Shown in pieces: positions 11,175 through 24,205 of a stretch of DNA of 64,000 nucleotides (its first letter is position 1; every line of letters starts with the position of its first letter). The notes beneath the pieces were generated by a model. The model saw only the letters and a list, made by a program, of their open reading frames with translations, ran no database searches and had not been told where the DNA came from. Both the position numbers and the translations under genes were made by a program. The DNA comes from Dryococelus australis (Eukaryota > Arthropoda > Insecta > Phasmatodea > Phasmatidae). The stretch spans positions 304,545,166 to 304,609,165 of the forward strand of contig CM057009.1 in NCBI GenBank assembly GCA_029891345.1, given 5' to 3'.

Positions 11175-13006
11175 CTAAAAATTAGTTTTTCATGTTATTA
11201 ATAATAATTAAACATTGTCTTTCCAACCACAGTTAACATATTATTTGCACTACACTTGAAATAAACAAAACATTTGTACTTTTTGTCAATTAAATGAAAA
11301 AAAAAAAAAAAAAACAAAATCTGTTTGGCACTATTAACATCAAGATAACTTAATGTTCAAGCTGACCATACCATGCACATAATAAATACTGTATTTTATT
11401 TTGCCATGCATGGTGTATAAACTGGCAGTAATTTCAGGGCTCTGAAATATGTGGGATGTGCTAACAAGGCCTGGTGGTGGGGTACAGAATGGGTACAAGC
11501 AGACTTCAGCAGTTCTATGGAGGGGAGAGATAGACAACCAACATCCCCTATTGTATAACTGTTACCTGTATGGTGCAACACATGCTTGCAACATTCTTTA
11601 AATTGGAATGTTTTAAGACTTCAAGAATTATCCCAGATAACATAATTCTCAAATGACTGTTTTATGGATAGAAATTTGACTTGCATTCGGTGTCATATTG
11701 TTTTCATTTTCAGAAGGTTTGAAAGTTTTAGGTCAGCTTGCATTTCGTGTCTAATTACAATAAATTATATATGGTATTTCGAGACTTTTTAAAAAATTAA
11801 AACAAGTTTAGGTGAAATGTTTTTTTAATTAATTATTTATATTAGTTTTTTTTATTTATAAAATTCCCATTTTTAATGTGTGTTATTAGCTAAACAGTAT
11901 TCACAGATAATGTACAGTTCTTACTATACTCAATGTAAAGTTTTATAAGGTTATAAGTGGTATTTATTGATGTACACGTCAGAAATCTCAGTTACTGAAA
12001 TCCCGCATGTATGGACATTTTTTGGCAGTCCCCTGAATAAAGATAGATTGAGAGTCAACTGTATTAATTTCACTGACATTACCACAATTCCAAACCAATT
12101 TTTCTTACTATTAAAATATAGTTAATCATGCTAGCCTTTACACAATAATATTATACACAACAGCGAATGATCATGAGAAAATGCAAAAGTTAGAAATGTT
12201 ATAAAAAAATTTTTTCTGATAATCAAACATACTTTAATTAAAACATAATGGTTACCTACAAAACACAAAGGCATAAAAATTAAAGGCATACACATAAATT
12301 AGTACCGTAATATGATAGTTTTATAGTGACCCATGTGGGAGGAATTATTATGTTCACTAAAGAAACACGCACATTTTAAAAAGAATAAATTTAAGATATT
12401 ACACATTCCACAGTAACATATACTTCTTGAAACATAATTTTTATTAAAAATAAACATGTTATAATGTTGTTATTAATAGAAAGTCTCTTTGGTAAAAGCC
12501 CAGGGTGGGGAAATATTTTGAAGGTCATAGAAATTACTGTTATGAATAAAAATACTATACAAAATATGCTTTACAATAACATAATTAAATACAATTTATA
12601 AAACATAAAGTATCTCTCCTAAATATAATTCTAGGCATAAAAAATAAGTATTAAATGATCACCATCACAAAAATTGTTTCTCAGTAAAATATTTACAAAG
12701 ATAAAATCTGTAAAAATTAATAGGAATTACCCAGCATATAAAAATTAAATTTTTCTCCCTTTGAATATGTGTATGCTAAACTCTCTATAGTGGTCATAAT
12801 CAATTGAATTTGTGCCACAACACCAGACATGTAAGTCATTCCTGATGGCACATAGACAATCTTAAACAGTTATTCATTTACTTAATTTTACTTAAAATTC
12901 TTTTGTATCCTGCAGGCACTTTTAGAACAGCAGCATAAATTCTCAAGGCAAGATATTGGTCACATAACAGTGTTTTCACATTAAGTAAACACTTATCTAA
13001 AAGTTA

Positions 13007-13260
13007 GTGCGAGTGAAGAGATATGGCAACTCTTAACATCAAGGTCTTGTACACTGATGAGGGTGAAGCAAGGTGAGTATGGGAGAGCACCAGAACGAAG
13101 GGGTGGGAGGAAACGAGAGATCCTAGAGAAAACCAGCCAACCAGCAGCATCATCCAGAACAATTCCCACATGCAAAAATCCAGGAGCGACCCTGCCGGGG
13201 ATCAAATCAAGTTTGCCTAGGTGGAAGGTGAGTAATCTAACCACTACACCACTGCATCCC
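13007..13260 (-). repeat. SINE family 2, copy 1
   Basis: The tRNA-like head lies on the minus strand at the right end (the TGTAGTGGTTAG A-box word is complementary to CTAACCACTACA at 13237-13248), and a weak B-box follows. The body ends at the left with the TTAAGAGTTGCCATATCTCTTC-type tail (13010-13035). It shares this structure with five other full-length copies in the window, all in the same orientation. Confidence 0.85.
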
Positions 13261-14413
13261 ATAAAATGGAGAGTTTCTATGTATAGGTTGACTAAGCTTC
13301 AAGATAGCACAGAGATTATATAGTGACAGCCATTCAAATTCAAGAGATGATTTATCTTTTGTTTCTTGTATTAATTTTTCATTTCTACCATATTTTGTCA
13401 GGACCATTTAAAACAGTAAAAAAAACTTAATACAAAAGTTGAAGTTTTAATTTTGTTTGTGAGTATGATGGTAAAATATTATCATTTGAGAAATGACAAA
13501 AATTAGGAAAATATTTAGGCATAAAAAGGAACCTAAGTAAGTGTGCCAAGAGCAGATAAGGTTACTATAGGCAGATGCCTACAAAGTTTTAAATATGATG
13601 GAACCAAATGTTCATGTGTACAGTTACTGTTTATTACATACCCATAAGAGTGCACGAGCCTTTCCAAATCTTACATATATCTGGATTCATGTTTAAAACT
13701 CATTTAAAACATGTCATTTTTTAACTCCGGTGTGAGCACAGATACAGTTTCAGTCATAATATAATACTAACGCAGATCAACTAAAAGTTAACATGAATTC
13801 CATCTTAACTTCAATGTCAATAGGCTTTTAGAGTGGACAAGGTGAAAAGAGTGTGGATGGAGATGCGAGTATGTAATGGTAGAAAAACAGGATTACACAA
13901 AGAAAATACCCTTCATGGAAAGGAACCGAGTCAGATCCATCAGGAGTTGAACCCATAATGGAAGGCTTGCATGCTGTACATAAAGCTATCAATGCTATCA
14001 GTAACTATTTAGGTTTGTGGTGCCCTCCATGTCAGAGGATGCAACAAGGGGGCAAAACAACAAGCCCAAATTATCGTCAAACCCTGAAAGTGAACACACT
14101 TCAGAAACATAATTTATGAGTAAGAAAACATATGGAAATGGGTAGACACACACACACGCTGTACTTCAATGAGAAAAACTGAATTATCTTCCTGTATTTT
14201 TATTGATAATTTTGTTTTTGTCTGTTTTCGAGATCATACAAGTAGATCTACAATTTGCATCACAGAATAATACTCACACAAGGATAGATCTTACTAGAAA
14301 ATTCTACATGAATCCCTACATTCGTTACATTTTTGCTCCAATGCCACTTGGAAAAAAAAAAATTTAATGTTAACTTTTATCTTTCAAAAGTTTTCAAAAG
14401 AGAAAAATCCTTC

Positions 14414-14462
14414 ACACACATGCACATGTGCACGCGCACGCGCGCACATGTGCACACACACA

Positions 14463-14504
<42 letters not shown>
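14414..14504. repeat. Microsatellite (CA)n-(CG)n-(TA)n
   Basis: A CA/CG-rich alternating purine-pyrimidine run, with CACGCGCACGCGCGCAC in the centre, passes directly into about 16 TA repeats. Such a composite can adopt Z-DNA or cruciform forms and is likely length-variable. Confidence 0.9.
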
Positions 14505-14599
14505 TACACACTGACACAGCAAGAGTATATATTTACTTTACTTTGGTACTATATGTTACTCTGACTGGGTTTTCCTTTTATAAATTTTAAAGACAAATT

Positions 14600-14835
14600 A
14601 TGGCCAGTAGAACAGCCAAAGGCCACCAAAATAAAAATGTTTATTTTATAAAGATTAATACCATTTTCTGACCAAACAAGCAGCACAAAGCCACCCTAAA
14701 ACACAATGTTTATTTTATGGATTCTAAAACATTTACTGGCCAATAGAGATACAAAAAGCCACCAAGAAAAATTCTATGTCTATTTTTATGAATTGATTTA
14801 AACATTTACTGGCCAATGAAGCAGCTGAAGGCCAT
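14600..14835 (+). repeat. Tandem repeat, ~70-bp period, 3-4 units
   Basis: The word CTGGCCAAT...AGCAG..AAAGCCACC recurs with TGGCCA or TGACCA at 14601, 14669, 14737 and 14810 (spacing 68, 68, 73). Each is followed by AATGTTTATTTTAT-like text and an ATTTACTGGCC lead-in. Units are diverged by about a quarter. Confidence 0.8.
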
Positions 14836-16690
14836 CAAGAGATGTGAGCAAGCCTGTCGGCCATGTTTTGCAGTCGCTAGAGTTCATCCGCGCTGAGAGG
14901 ACGTTATAATGTTCGTATTCTTCACGTGTTGGTCTCAAATAATTACCCAAAGCATTATTACCACCGCTGACTGTCCCACGTACATGGAAAACAAGATTAG
15001 TACATATAATTATAGGCTCGTAGCAAATCCACCGGATATTTCTCAGGAAAACGTGATTTTTCAAACAAATACACTGGACAGTTTGAGGCATTAAAATGGT
15101 GCTGTCCAACAAGCGCAAAGGCAAGTCCCCAGTTTTTGAGACATAAGTGTCTCAGGCTGTTCCTTAAGTTATGTCACCTCATAGAATTACTCACAGGTCC
15201 CTAATGTATGATATTCGCAGAAAAAAAAAACAGGTAAAACACGAGAACCGTTTATAAGCTAAAAATTTCTTAATAAGACTGCGCTCAAATTAAATTACAT
15301 TCTGAAAGTATAACTTACTACTAGCATTACGGTGTGTTCAATTTTAGAAAGTCAACAGCAATCTTCAGCACTGGCAAATTCCATAAATAAATTCAAATGA
15401 TCTCAAACTTGCCATAATGTGTATATATTATTAAAATTAAAAGCATTTTCATTCCAAAATTTTTGCAAATAATTATATGAAATAAAAATTATGATAATTA
15501 GGTTTACAGCCATTATGTACGTAAAAATATATACTATAATTCTGATACAGAAGTTACTAATGATTAAAAATATTTAATGAGTTCCTGGACATTAAGTAAT
15601 GAAAATATAATTAATTCAGTCAGAGTAGATGCATCATTTAGTGTATGCTTCTCTCATTACTGACAATGGTGTTTCAAGATTTTTGATATGATTCATGACT
15701 ATCACATACTTAATTTGAACCAACACCAGGATTATGAATTAATAGTGTTTTTAAGGGTGATTATTAAATTCTTTACCTCTCACAGTGATATGTATTTGGC
15801 CAGATTAGTGGAAAAAATTTAGGTTTTGACCACTACAAAATTAATTTACTTTGACTTCAACTGCTGTAATTTTGTACAGTAAATTTACACAAATAACTGA
15901 AATATTTATGCAAGTAATTTTAAACATCAAGTTATAGGTACAGTGTAAAAAAACATGAAACAAGCTGAACTATTATACCTATGCAGTGCACATTTTAACT
16001 TATTCTGTATCTATCTAACAACATCAATAGTAACAAAAAATATCTACCATAGATATAAAAAACGTGTAATAAAAGGACCATAAGAAATATACAATTTGTA
16101 CCATTTTAAATGACCATTGAGACTTATTTTTAACATCTATTTTTGTCAAGACATCTAATTGTACATAACACTAAACAATGTAACACTTATCAATGAAACA
16201 ATATACAACAAAATTTCACCAACCTAAACACTTGTTTCAAACAGGCTTATTTTTTTGCTGCAATACGCATATAAATTTCCGGCGAATATGTACCAGTTTC
16301 TCTAACTGCAACATTTCAACAGTTTCACTGTGTGATGCCCACATAGCAGGAGATAACAGTCTACCATAGACAAAAGAATTGCGGAAGAACGTACCACCCT
16401 GTTTCCAGGCTCGCTGTGTACCCTCTCACAGCCCTGATGGCTAACTTGAAACACGTGAGCCCCAGTAGTGGTTTCCTTCTCTTAGGTTGTGTTTCCGCTC
16501 TCACGGGACGGCAGGACATGACTTCTCCACACTTGGCAATCCATTTTGGCAGATTCGTGGTAATCATAATAAATATAAATAATTTTGACAGATAATTTTG
16601 CTGCCACCTGAGGCAAGTGCCTCTGTTTGCATCCCCTCTAGATCCGACCCTGACTCAGGGTATCACTAACTAAAGGTAGCAGTGAAGGAC
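14836..16690. other. Intron sequence with an unassigned open stretch
   Basis: A 108-codon minus-strand frame spans 14798-15124. It overlaps the last 70-bp repeat unit and has no recognised motif; its middle (about 14880-15110) is less AT-rich than its surroundings. The rest of the interval is plain AT-rich sequence apart from a GC-richer patch at 16360-16560. Confidence 0.35.
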
Positions 16691-16699
16691 CACGAGAAA

Positions 16700-17930
16700 A
16701 TAGCTTTTGTGAACTTTTAAGGGGCATAGTTACCAAACCTTGCCTACATTTTTCAGCAGTATGTGGGAAAAACTATGGCTGGACTAATAAGGGGATCCTG
16801 TTTTGTATACTTAGATGACATGATAACTTGAAATATTTCTGAGCAGCATCTGGAAAGGTTAGAACAAGTGCTGTGAAGGTTTCAAAAATCAAATTTAACC
16901 CTTATACCATCTAGTGCTCATTTGGCTATGAAGAAACTAAAGTATTAGGTCACCTGGTCACAAATAAAGGGATTAGACCGCATCCTAATAAAGTAAAAGC
17001 TGTGGAAGAATTCCTTTACCTTACAGATAAGAGAAGCATAAAGAGTTTTTTTTAGAATAAGCATATTTTTTTTTAGAAAATTTGTTTCACATTATTTTTC
17101 CAATTGCAAAACCACTGTCATTGGTAGGTCTACTTAAGAAAAATCAGGCCTTTGTTTGGGGCGAGGGCAAGAAAAAAGTGTTCCTGACTTCAAAACAAAA
17201 ATTAATCTTGTTCACTGTTTGGTGCATATCAGGAAAACAATCCCATTGATACAAATGTCATCTCATAGGGTATTGGTTTGATTCTAATGCAAAAACTTGA
17301 AGGTTTAGACCCTGTTGCTTATGCAAGCCATACACTGACCCCTGCTGAAAGAATGTATCTCACAACTCAATTGGAATTTTTAGCTTCAGTGTATGCATTG
17401 GACCAATTTCAGGCCTTAAATTTATCAAAAACTCTGTACGGTGGTAACTGATCTCCACAGTTTATGTTACATGGATAAATTAAAAATGAATGCCCATAGT
17501 ACCAGTAGGCTTATGTGCTAGACTTTGAAAATGATAGAATATACACACTTTTCACATGAAGTATTTCAGTGGGAAGAGCCATACTCATGTAGATAGGCTG
17601 AGCAGAAATGCTGCTGAATGGGGCAAAAGTAAAGATGAGGAAAATTGAATGGAGCTGCCAGTATTTCCCATGCCAGGGATGGATCAAGCAAAAATGCAAC
17701 AACTCGGAATTGGCTCTGTTAGTCAGAGAATTGAAAAATTCTTCTGAAATGCCATCAAACTAAGCCAGGAAGAAGAAAATCATTTCATGGAGGATAATAT
17801 TTTGTACCTATCAAACTCTAGACCCAAAGGGCATGCTAAATTTTTGGATATGGCTAGCTTTTTAAGAGGGGAGATACTCAAAGAGTGCCATGACAATCCA
17901 CTTTGTAGCATTGCAGCTAGATATATATAA
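16700..17930 (+). pseudogene. Gypsy-like pol (second family): RT, RNase H and integrase N-terminus, decayed
   Basis: The plus strand reads as Ty3/gypsy pol with stops and shifts. CFVYLDDMIT (about 16800-16830) is the RT catalytic box, then EQHLERLEQVL, FGYEETKVLGHLVTNKGIRP and HPNKVKAVEEF. The connection LLKKNQAFVWGE (17125-17165) leads to RNase H words: GIGLILMQKLEGLDPVAYAS and LTPAERMYLTTQLEFLASVY (17265-17400). The segment FLRGEILKECHDNP (17860-17905) matches the start of the integrase zinc-binding domain. The reading stops at about 17930 and resumes in the integrase core near 20880. RT words differ from those of the element at 1793-7860, so this is a separate lineage. Confidence 0.85.
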
Positions 17931-18857
17931 TTAGTATATTCGGAAAGTATTTCAATTGTCTATATTTCAGTCAAGGATAGTAATTCATGTAATATTTGAA
18001 AGGTAGTGGCCATGACAACTTGTTTGTATTTTATATATATTAGTTTTTCCAAATTTGTTATTTTTCTTTCCTCATTTCATCAGTAGTAACAGACGTCATA
18101 GGACGATAGCGCATCTTTTCCTTTTCACTGGGTTAGTAACCTAAAAACATCCGCAACCACAAGGCAAAACATGGTGAAATGAGGAAAATAACAGAGGTCA
18201 CCTTTAGCCTATGTGACCGACTGCTCGAAAACAATATGTTTACAATGAGGAAACTTTCTACCAATATATAGGGAAGCACGACCTTTCTCTGGCATCACAA
18301 CAGTTTGTAGCAGCACAATCGTTTGTCAGCTATCAGTTGGACAGCCTGCAACGTGTACTCACGTAACTCGCACCAACCAGAGCCCGCGACTTTAACCATC
18401 TTTTGTATTTCGGACATTTCAGTTCAAATATCTATTAAATTTATTTTCTGTCGATGCGAGGAGTCAATAGTGCGCTGGGAGAGAAAAGTAACGATTCTCT
18501 CTCATCTGCGTAACTCTTGAAGTGAGAAGTTTTGTTTTATAAAGGCTGCCATTCTGTCTTGGTTTTTTTCGTTTGTCAGCTGCGAGTATCAGTTAATTGT
18601 TTTGCAGAGACGACAATAAATCTCCAAACATTAACTTCTTCTTTTATTTAGTGGCAATCCTGGTATCACAAACTTTCATTATTATGAAGTCAAAAGTCTC
18701 CAACTCACGCTGAGCTAGTCCGTTGGTTTTTACTGAAAACGAGAGATCAGGACAGTAACTTGTTATAACTTTTTGGCAGACACCTAAGTTTGGCACGAAC
18801 CATAGACAAAATTAGACATTATTATAAGAAGGGAATGAATAAACGTGCACAAACTAA
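17931..18857 (+). other. LTR-like AT-rich segment between the two integrase halves
   Basis: The segment interrupts the pol reading. Near 18600-18670 it shows AATAAA-containing text followed by CTTCTTTTATTTA and then TGGCAATCCTGGTATCACA, an arrangement like an LTR end followed by a tRNA-complementary primer site. No second copy confirms it. Treat as a possible LTR remnant. Confidence 0.3.
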
Positions 18858-20815
18858 CGCCAGCCAACAGTATTAGAGCCCATGACGGCGCTCACGCGAC
18901 GTGTTCCGCACGTGCACAAAGACGCAGTTAATTTTGAACTTTAATATAAATGTTATTTTCAGTCTAAAATCTGTTATATTGTCTTTGCAGTGTCTAATAT
19001 GTCTTTAAATGTTTTAAAGTGTTCGCACTAATTTTTTATTGTTTGGTTACAAAAATTCAAAGTGCCCGTGGCACCGAGATTAAACACACTTAATATTTCG
19101 GCATGAACGCCATCATAAAGACACTAAAATAATATTGAAATTCATAAGAAAATTATAGAAGTGTAAAACAAAATTTAATATAATTTGTGCCATTATATTT
19201 TCAATATAAAATATTTTACTCGGCGCTCATAGCACTTCCACTTATGTGAACCCCGTAGGCGGCCATGGTAGGTCCATGCAACGCTTGTATCTGGACAGTC
19301 TGTCGAGGAGAGCTGGCGAGGTAAGACACTGATACGTCCGCACTACAACTTTTGTTCACTGATTTAGGTTTCTATAGTCAATTTAGTTTACCGGTCAACC
19401 TTTACTTGCGTACGTTTCTGCCAGACATTTTCCCCAGCATCATGCTTCCGTTTTATTAATTTCTTGCGTCCTTGTGGCATTTTTAACTTCGTCGAGAAGA
19501 AGGAGGAGGAGAAAGATGTCGGAGAGGTCATGCAACCCGCGCATTTTGAATCAGGCACCATCTGCCTATGTTTATGACATTTCTTTGTAACTTCTGCATT
19601 ATTGCTAGACGCAATTTAAAGAGCTTTAATTTTATATATGTATTTGAGGGTAATTTTCATGCTTGTATATTTTACGGCAAAATCACGTATAACCATTTGG
19701 CCGACCGAAATCAAGTCTTTGTATACGACATCATTGCATTTTAAGAGCTTATTTATATAACATTGTATGTGAAATCATTTATTTCAGGGTTCTAAGTATT
19801 TTTCATTCAGGGTTTAATGTATTTTTCACGTAAATTGATGCTTTTGTACTTGACCACGCGGTCACAGTAATGTTTGATTTTACCGCCATCAGGCATGTTA
19901 CAAGCCCGTAACAACGCTAATCGTAAAGAGAACCATTTGCCAAACACAAATAATATTTTATCTGAATTTAATTTGCCATTTTCACACAGAAATAATGCAA
20001 TTTCACCTGCACCACGTGGTCTGCTACGAACTTCATCCAGCAGCATCCACGCCACCTAAGCTTTTTTTCACACGTGTGTGTTTATTGTGAATATTCATCT
20101 CGTGTCCCATCTTATTTAATGTCTCATTCAAGGGTATATGTAATGTTGTAATTAGTGTATGGTACAATCATTCCCGTCCTAACCGGCTCTGTGTATAGGC
20201 CGTCACCACACTACCCACGTGCTGGAGGACGAGTCCCGACGAGTTTGCATTAGTGATGCTGAGTAATCACACGTGTTAATGTGTATTAAGGGTTTTAATT
20301 TGTAATTCACTGTGTCCTGTCTTCAGGGAAAAACCATCAGTCCACCCTAGCGGCTGTCGGCCCTCTTCCCTTGTGAAGGCTGTGCTTTCACGCACCTCGG
20401 TAAGATCATCATTCTAGATGTGTGCTAGATTAATTATGGGCTGCGGAACACCCAAGCGGAATTGGCTAGTTATGACGAGATAATCATTTCATTGGCACGT
20501 TGATGTGTATGAATAATATCAATTAAAACAAGTCTACAGCGAACTTAACTCTTTTATTCAGTAGTGACAGTGTCCTAGCCACATATGTTTTATCCATTGT
20601 TTATTTTCAGTGATGTTTATTAAAAGTTTAGTATTGCCAACGTATTTGTAAGTACGCACGGGTGAGACGGACACACAGAACCCACAACATCCCTGAGAAC
20701 CCCGAGTCTCAATAGTGCGGTGATTGGGAAGCACCGCTGGCGCCCAAATTACCAGTAAGTATTTGTGTCATTGTTCGTCTCGTGTCTCACCCGACGGCGT
20801 CAAAACCTACACCAG
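18858..20815 (+). repeat. 1.95-kb repeat, copy A (long LTR-like)
   Basis: Matches the reverse complement of 34555-36508 along its whole length. Shared blocks include TAGAGCCCATGA (about 18875), ATGGTAGGTCCATG (19264), GAAAGATGTCGGAGAGGTC (19512), GGCAAATT/AATTTGCC-flanked text at 19960-20050, ACACGTG...TGATTACT-like text, and GTCCGTCTCACC-type text at the right end. Near the right end a TGGCGCCC motif (20738-20745) is followed at 20755 by GTAAGT. This resembles a tRNA-Lys-type primer-binding site and a leader splice donor, suggesting that the upstream 1.88 kb is an unusually long LTR. It lies inside the broken integrase of the gypsy-like pol. Confidence 0.75.
20738..20745 (+). promoter_or_regulatory. 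Primer-binding-site-like TGGCGCCC
   Basis: TGGCGCCC is the core of primer sites complementary to the 3' end of tRNA-Lys in many retroviruses and gypsy-type elements. It sits at the corresponding place in both copies of the 1.95-kb repeat (copy B reads TGGCACCC, at 34621-34614). The match past the first eight bases is poor, so this is suggestive only. Confidence 0.35.
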
Positions 20816-20869
20816 GACATATGCAAACCATCAAACTAAAAAATTTATGTGTTAAAAACCAGCAAGTTT

Positions 20870-21415
20870 GTTATAACCAATCTCTGTACAAAAACTTTTT
20901 GATTGAGTAGGAATCAACTTTCTCGGTGCTTTTCCCAAGCCTACATGGGGAAACAGGTATGTGATAACATGTACATATTATGGTACACACTGGGCGGAAA
21001 CCAATGCTGCACTTATAGGAATTGTGCAGAAGTTTGTCCAGTTTTTGCTTGAACATGTGATTTGTACACACTCGAACCCTAGTAAGATCCATTCCGTCAC
21101 AGATAAAATTTTTAGATTTGCAGTTTTACAAGAGTTGTTCTGCATGCTAGACATACAGGGTAGGATGACATCTGGGCACTGACCCCAGTGCAGTGACACT
21201 ATCAAATGATAGCACACAACCCTGAAATCCATTATGTCTCATTATGTGAACTCCTCCCAGAAAAACTGGGACAAGTATGTACCCCTTGTCAACTTTGCAT
21301 ACAATATCTCAAGGCAGGGAAGCACAATGTTTTTATCCTTTCTTATATGGGGGAACTAACCTATTTTGCCCTTAAAAGTGTGTTTAAACCAGAAGTTGGA
21401 AAAGGAGGGCAGTAG
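20870..21415 (+). pseudogene. Gypsy-like integrase core, decayed (continuation of 16700-17930)
   Basis: Plus-strand readings give VGINFLGAFPKPTWGNRYVI (20907-20966), then THWAET and KFVQFLLEHVICTHSNPSKI (21030-21090), FAVLQELFCMLDI, and, after a shift, HYVNSSQKNWDKYVPLVNFA (21243-21302) followed by YNISRQGSTMF. These are the core and C-terminal core of a Ty3/gypsy integrase, which inserts element DNA into the genome. The first catalytic aspartate is replaced by tyrosine (CTYYGTHW) and the second region is scrambled (HSVTDKIF), so it is inactive. Same strand and lineage as the upstream pol. Confidence 0.8.
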
Positions 21416-23096
21416 GCAGCTGAGAGTCAGATAGAAGCAAATGTAGATGCAGGCGGTGCAGGACCTGCAGCGAGAGCAACTAAGGGTCAAGCAAAGATGA
21501 CCAGCATTGGAGGAAGGTTGAGTATCAGCCAGGGCAGAAACACTTAATCTTCACTTCGGTTTGGAAAAAGGGTTTGCTTTTTTGTTACAATGCAGCCCAT
21601 CTCTTGCTGTCAGAGCTATGGCACATGTTTAGGTTTTTGTCAGCTCTAAGGAAAGTGCATAATTATGGGTGCAAACAGTTGGAAGCACCATGTGTGGCTG
21701 TTTTAGGCAGGAATGGAGGTGCTGTGTTTACTTGTACAAACAGCTGTATAGTCATGTGTTCTCCTCCTGACAGCGTACTTTACCCAGCTGGGACAGGTCA
21801 CATAATCCCTAGAGTTGCTGCATGGACTGACTTTCAAAGAAGCAAAGGTTAGAGAAAAAGATGAGGCTGCTAGATGACTTTCATTAATCATCGCTCGGGC
21901 AGGAATTAATTGCACACGTTTGACACACATGATTGTGCTACAGTATTGAAGAGGGCTTTACCCAGAACTATTCCCAAAACTGTCTCAAGCAATAAATATG
22001 CAAGGCCGTAATGTTTATTTAATTTGGAGTTGGCAGAACTGTGACAAGGAGTTTGTCTTGAGACACGGCAGCAACCAGTGGTGGACGTGTTGTCATCCAC
22101 TAGTTGTGTTTCTAGGACAAACACCAGTTCGGAGGAAGTTGGTGCAATGCATCACTATGTAGAAGTTAAGTAACTGCTCTGTATCTTGTTATGTTTGTGG
22201 TTTGTAGCAATCTTATTATAAATGGCTAGATGAGATAGACATCAGGGAATCAGTAGCCGGAAGCCATTAGGAAAGCTTCTGTGGATTATGATGAACCCTT
22301 AGTCTTGGAATTGAAGGTAAGAAGAAGTAAGGATAAACTATCTGTTTAAATTATGTAGGATCTTAACCAAGCTCATGAGGTGAGAAGCCTCTATTTTACA
22401 GATCAGCTGGTGGAATAACTTTAGGAACTCATGATCCTTCTTTATTTAGTTTGTATTAGGATTTGTGACACCATACACGAATGAATGCAACGTGCCAATT
22501 TAATTATTCTATTCTTGGTTTTAGAAGCATCTCCTCCACTTCGGTTTAATTCAGTCTAGTTACAAACTTACATTTCACCTTGGTATTTTTTCCCTACTCT
22601 GATCAGAAGAGTCTTTCCATGTTAACATGTGATTAATTCTTATACTTATAGCAATATCTTTTAATGTTATTAAAAAAACATAAATTTCTAAAAACTAAAA
22701 ACCAACATTTGTATAATTTCTTATTGTTTTTATTGCAGAGTGATTTAAATATTAGTGTATATTATTTTTAAAAAACTCTTTAGCTGGATTACTTTAGTAA
22801 ATGTGTTAACTTTAATTATTTACTGAATTTTTTTTTGTAGGTTATTCCCGAGTGCTAATGATACTCTTTTGAAGCACTTCTCTAGGCATGCTGGATGACC
22901 CATGGGAAATGCAGAAATGTTATTTGTATATGTGCAATTTAATTTCGAAAGGAATAGGAAAATTTTTTAAATAAATGGTGTAGTACATTAATTTGCCATT
23001 TGATGATAAACATTAAGCACTACAGGCAAGCACTTCAACATGTCTGCTAAATATATCATTTGAAATTTCTTCTAGCAATGCATACAACCTCTAAAT
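21416..23096. other. Intron sequence, nothing recognised
   Basis: Slightly less AT-rich until about 22150, possibly more of the retroelement tail, then plain AT-rich DNA. No motif-bearing frame on either strand. Confidence 0.4.
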
Positions 23097-24205
23097 CAGT
23101 GGTGGGGGGCCAAATTTGGATCTCATGCTCATGTGGCAGGTCATATTAAGGACATTGGTGCATGATGAATTTTTATATTTAAATTAAAGAAACAATGCAT
23201 ATTATCTTTATTAATAAATTTCAAGTAGTAGAGTGTGTATTTTATGAATTTTAAAGATTATTTTTAGTTATTCTACAGAAAATATCCAATATCTTGTCCA
23301 CTACAGATTTTAGAATGTAGAAAATAAAATTTTATTTCTTCACAATTATGAAAGGCCTAAGTGCTAGTAATGGCTTTAGCTATATACAAGCCTAATTTGA
23401 TAGGTATTTTTTAAATTGATTACAAAATAACTTTTTTATAATTTTGTTCCACAAATGGACTTATTTTTGTTTGTGGTGTGAATAAAAATAAGTAATATAT
23501 TAATGTTTTTACTCTTATTGTCTTTTTTGTTGATTATGATGAGACACAAAACTACATTCTGTAGTGGACATTACGACAGTAAGTGCTAACTTTTCGGGTC
23601 TCCAGGACTGTCTTTTGAATGTACCTGGAACTGAGCTGTTGACTTCCCTACAGACTGTCTGGGCTATAAGAGGCATTTTTACATTTGAGCCATTATGTTG
23701 TTTGAATAAATATCATTCCGAACTGAGCTATAATCATTTTCACAGTACACCAAATGCCTACAATTTTATTGTTAAATGAGTTACCCGGTCCAGAATACTC
23801 ATGTTCTAGGACAATCGTTTATGGCATACCTGTATGTCTTATCCCTTTGTTGGTCCCATACCTATACTAAAGTATTATCACACATATAAACATTTTTAAA
23901 CAAACCTAATATCATAAATGAATTACAGACACAATGCCACAGAACATATTTTAGAGGTGTATGAAAAGCAATTATCACGAATATCCATTAACAAACTATT
24001 AAACACTCACAGTTAAAATATTTAAAGTTTCTGCTCAGTAAAATAATTGCGACCAATGCACATAAATGTTTCACAAGCCACTGTTGGACACTTCAGCTTC
24101 TGTTCATGGGCTATTTCCAATGTAATTTTCTAAAGTTGTGGCTGCCCACTAAGTCATGCTCTTGAGCCACGAATGACCTGCAGGCCACAGTTTCCCTATG
24201 GTTGC
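23097..24205. mobile_element. Possible hAT-type MITE
   Basis: The left end starts CAGTGGTGGGGGGCC and continues to CATGTGGCAGGTCAT. The right end, reverse-complemented, contains GTGGCCTGCAGGTCATTCG (about 24196-24170) and GTGGGCAGCC. These are the GTGG/GGCC-rich subterminal words common in hAT elements. The interior is AT-rich with no coding. The right terminus is not exact and no 8-bp target duplication was identified. Confidence 0.35.

Noticed and set aside
14367..14564. 65-codon plus-strand frame
   Set aside because: It is produced by translation of the CA/TA microsatellite.
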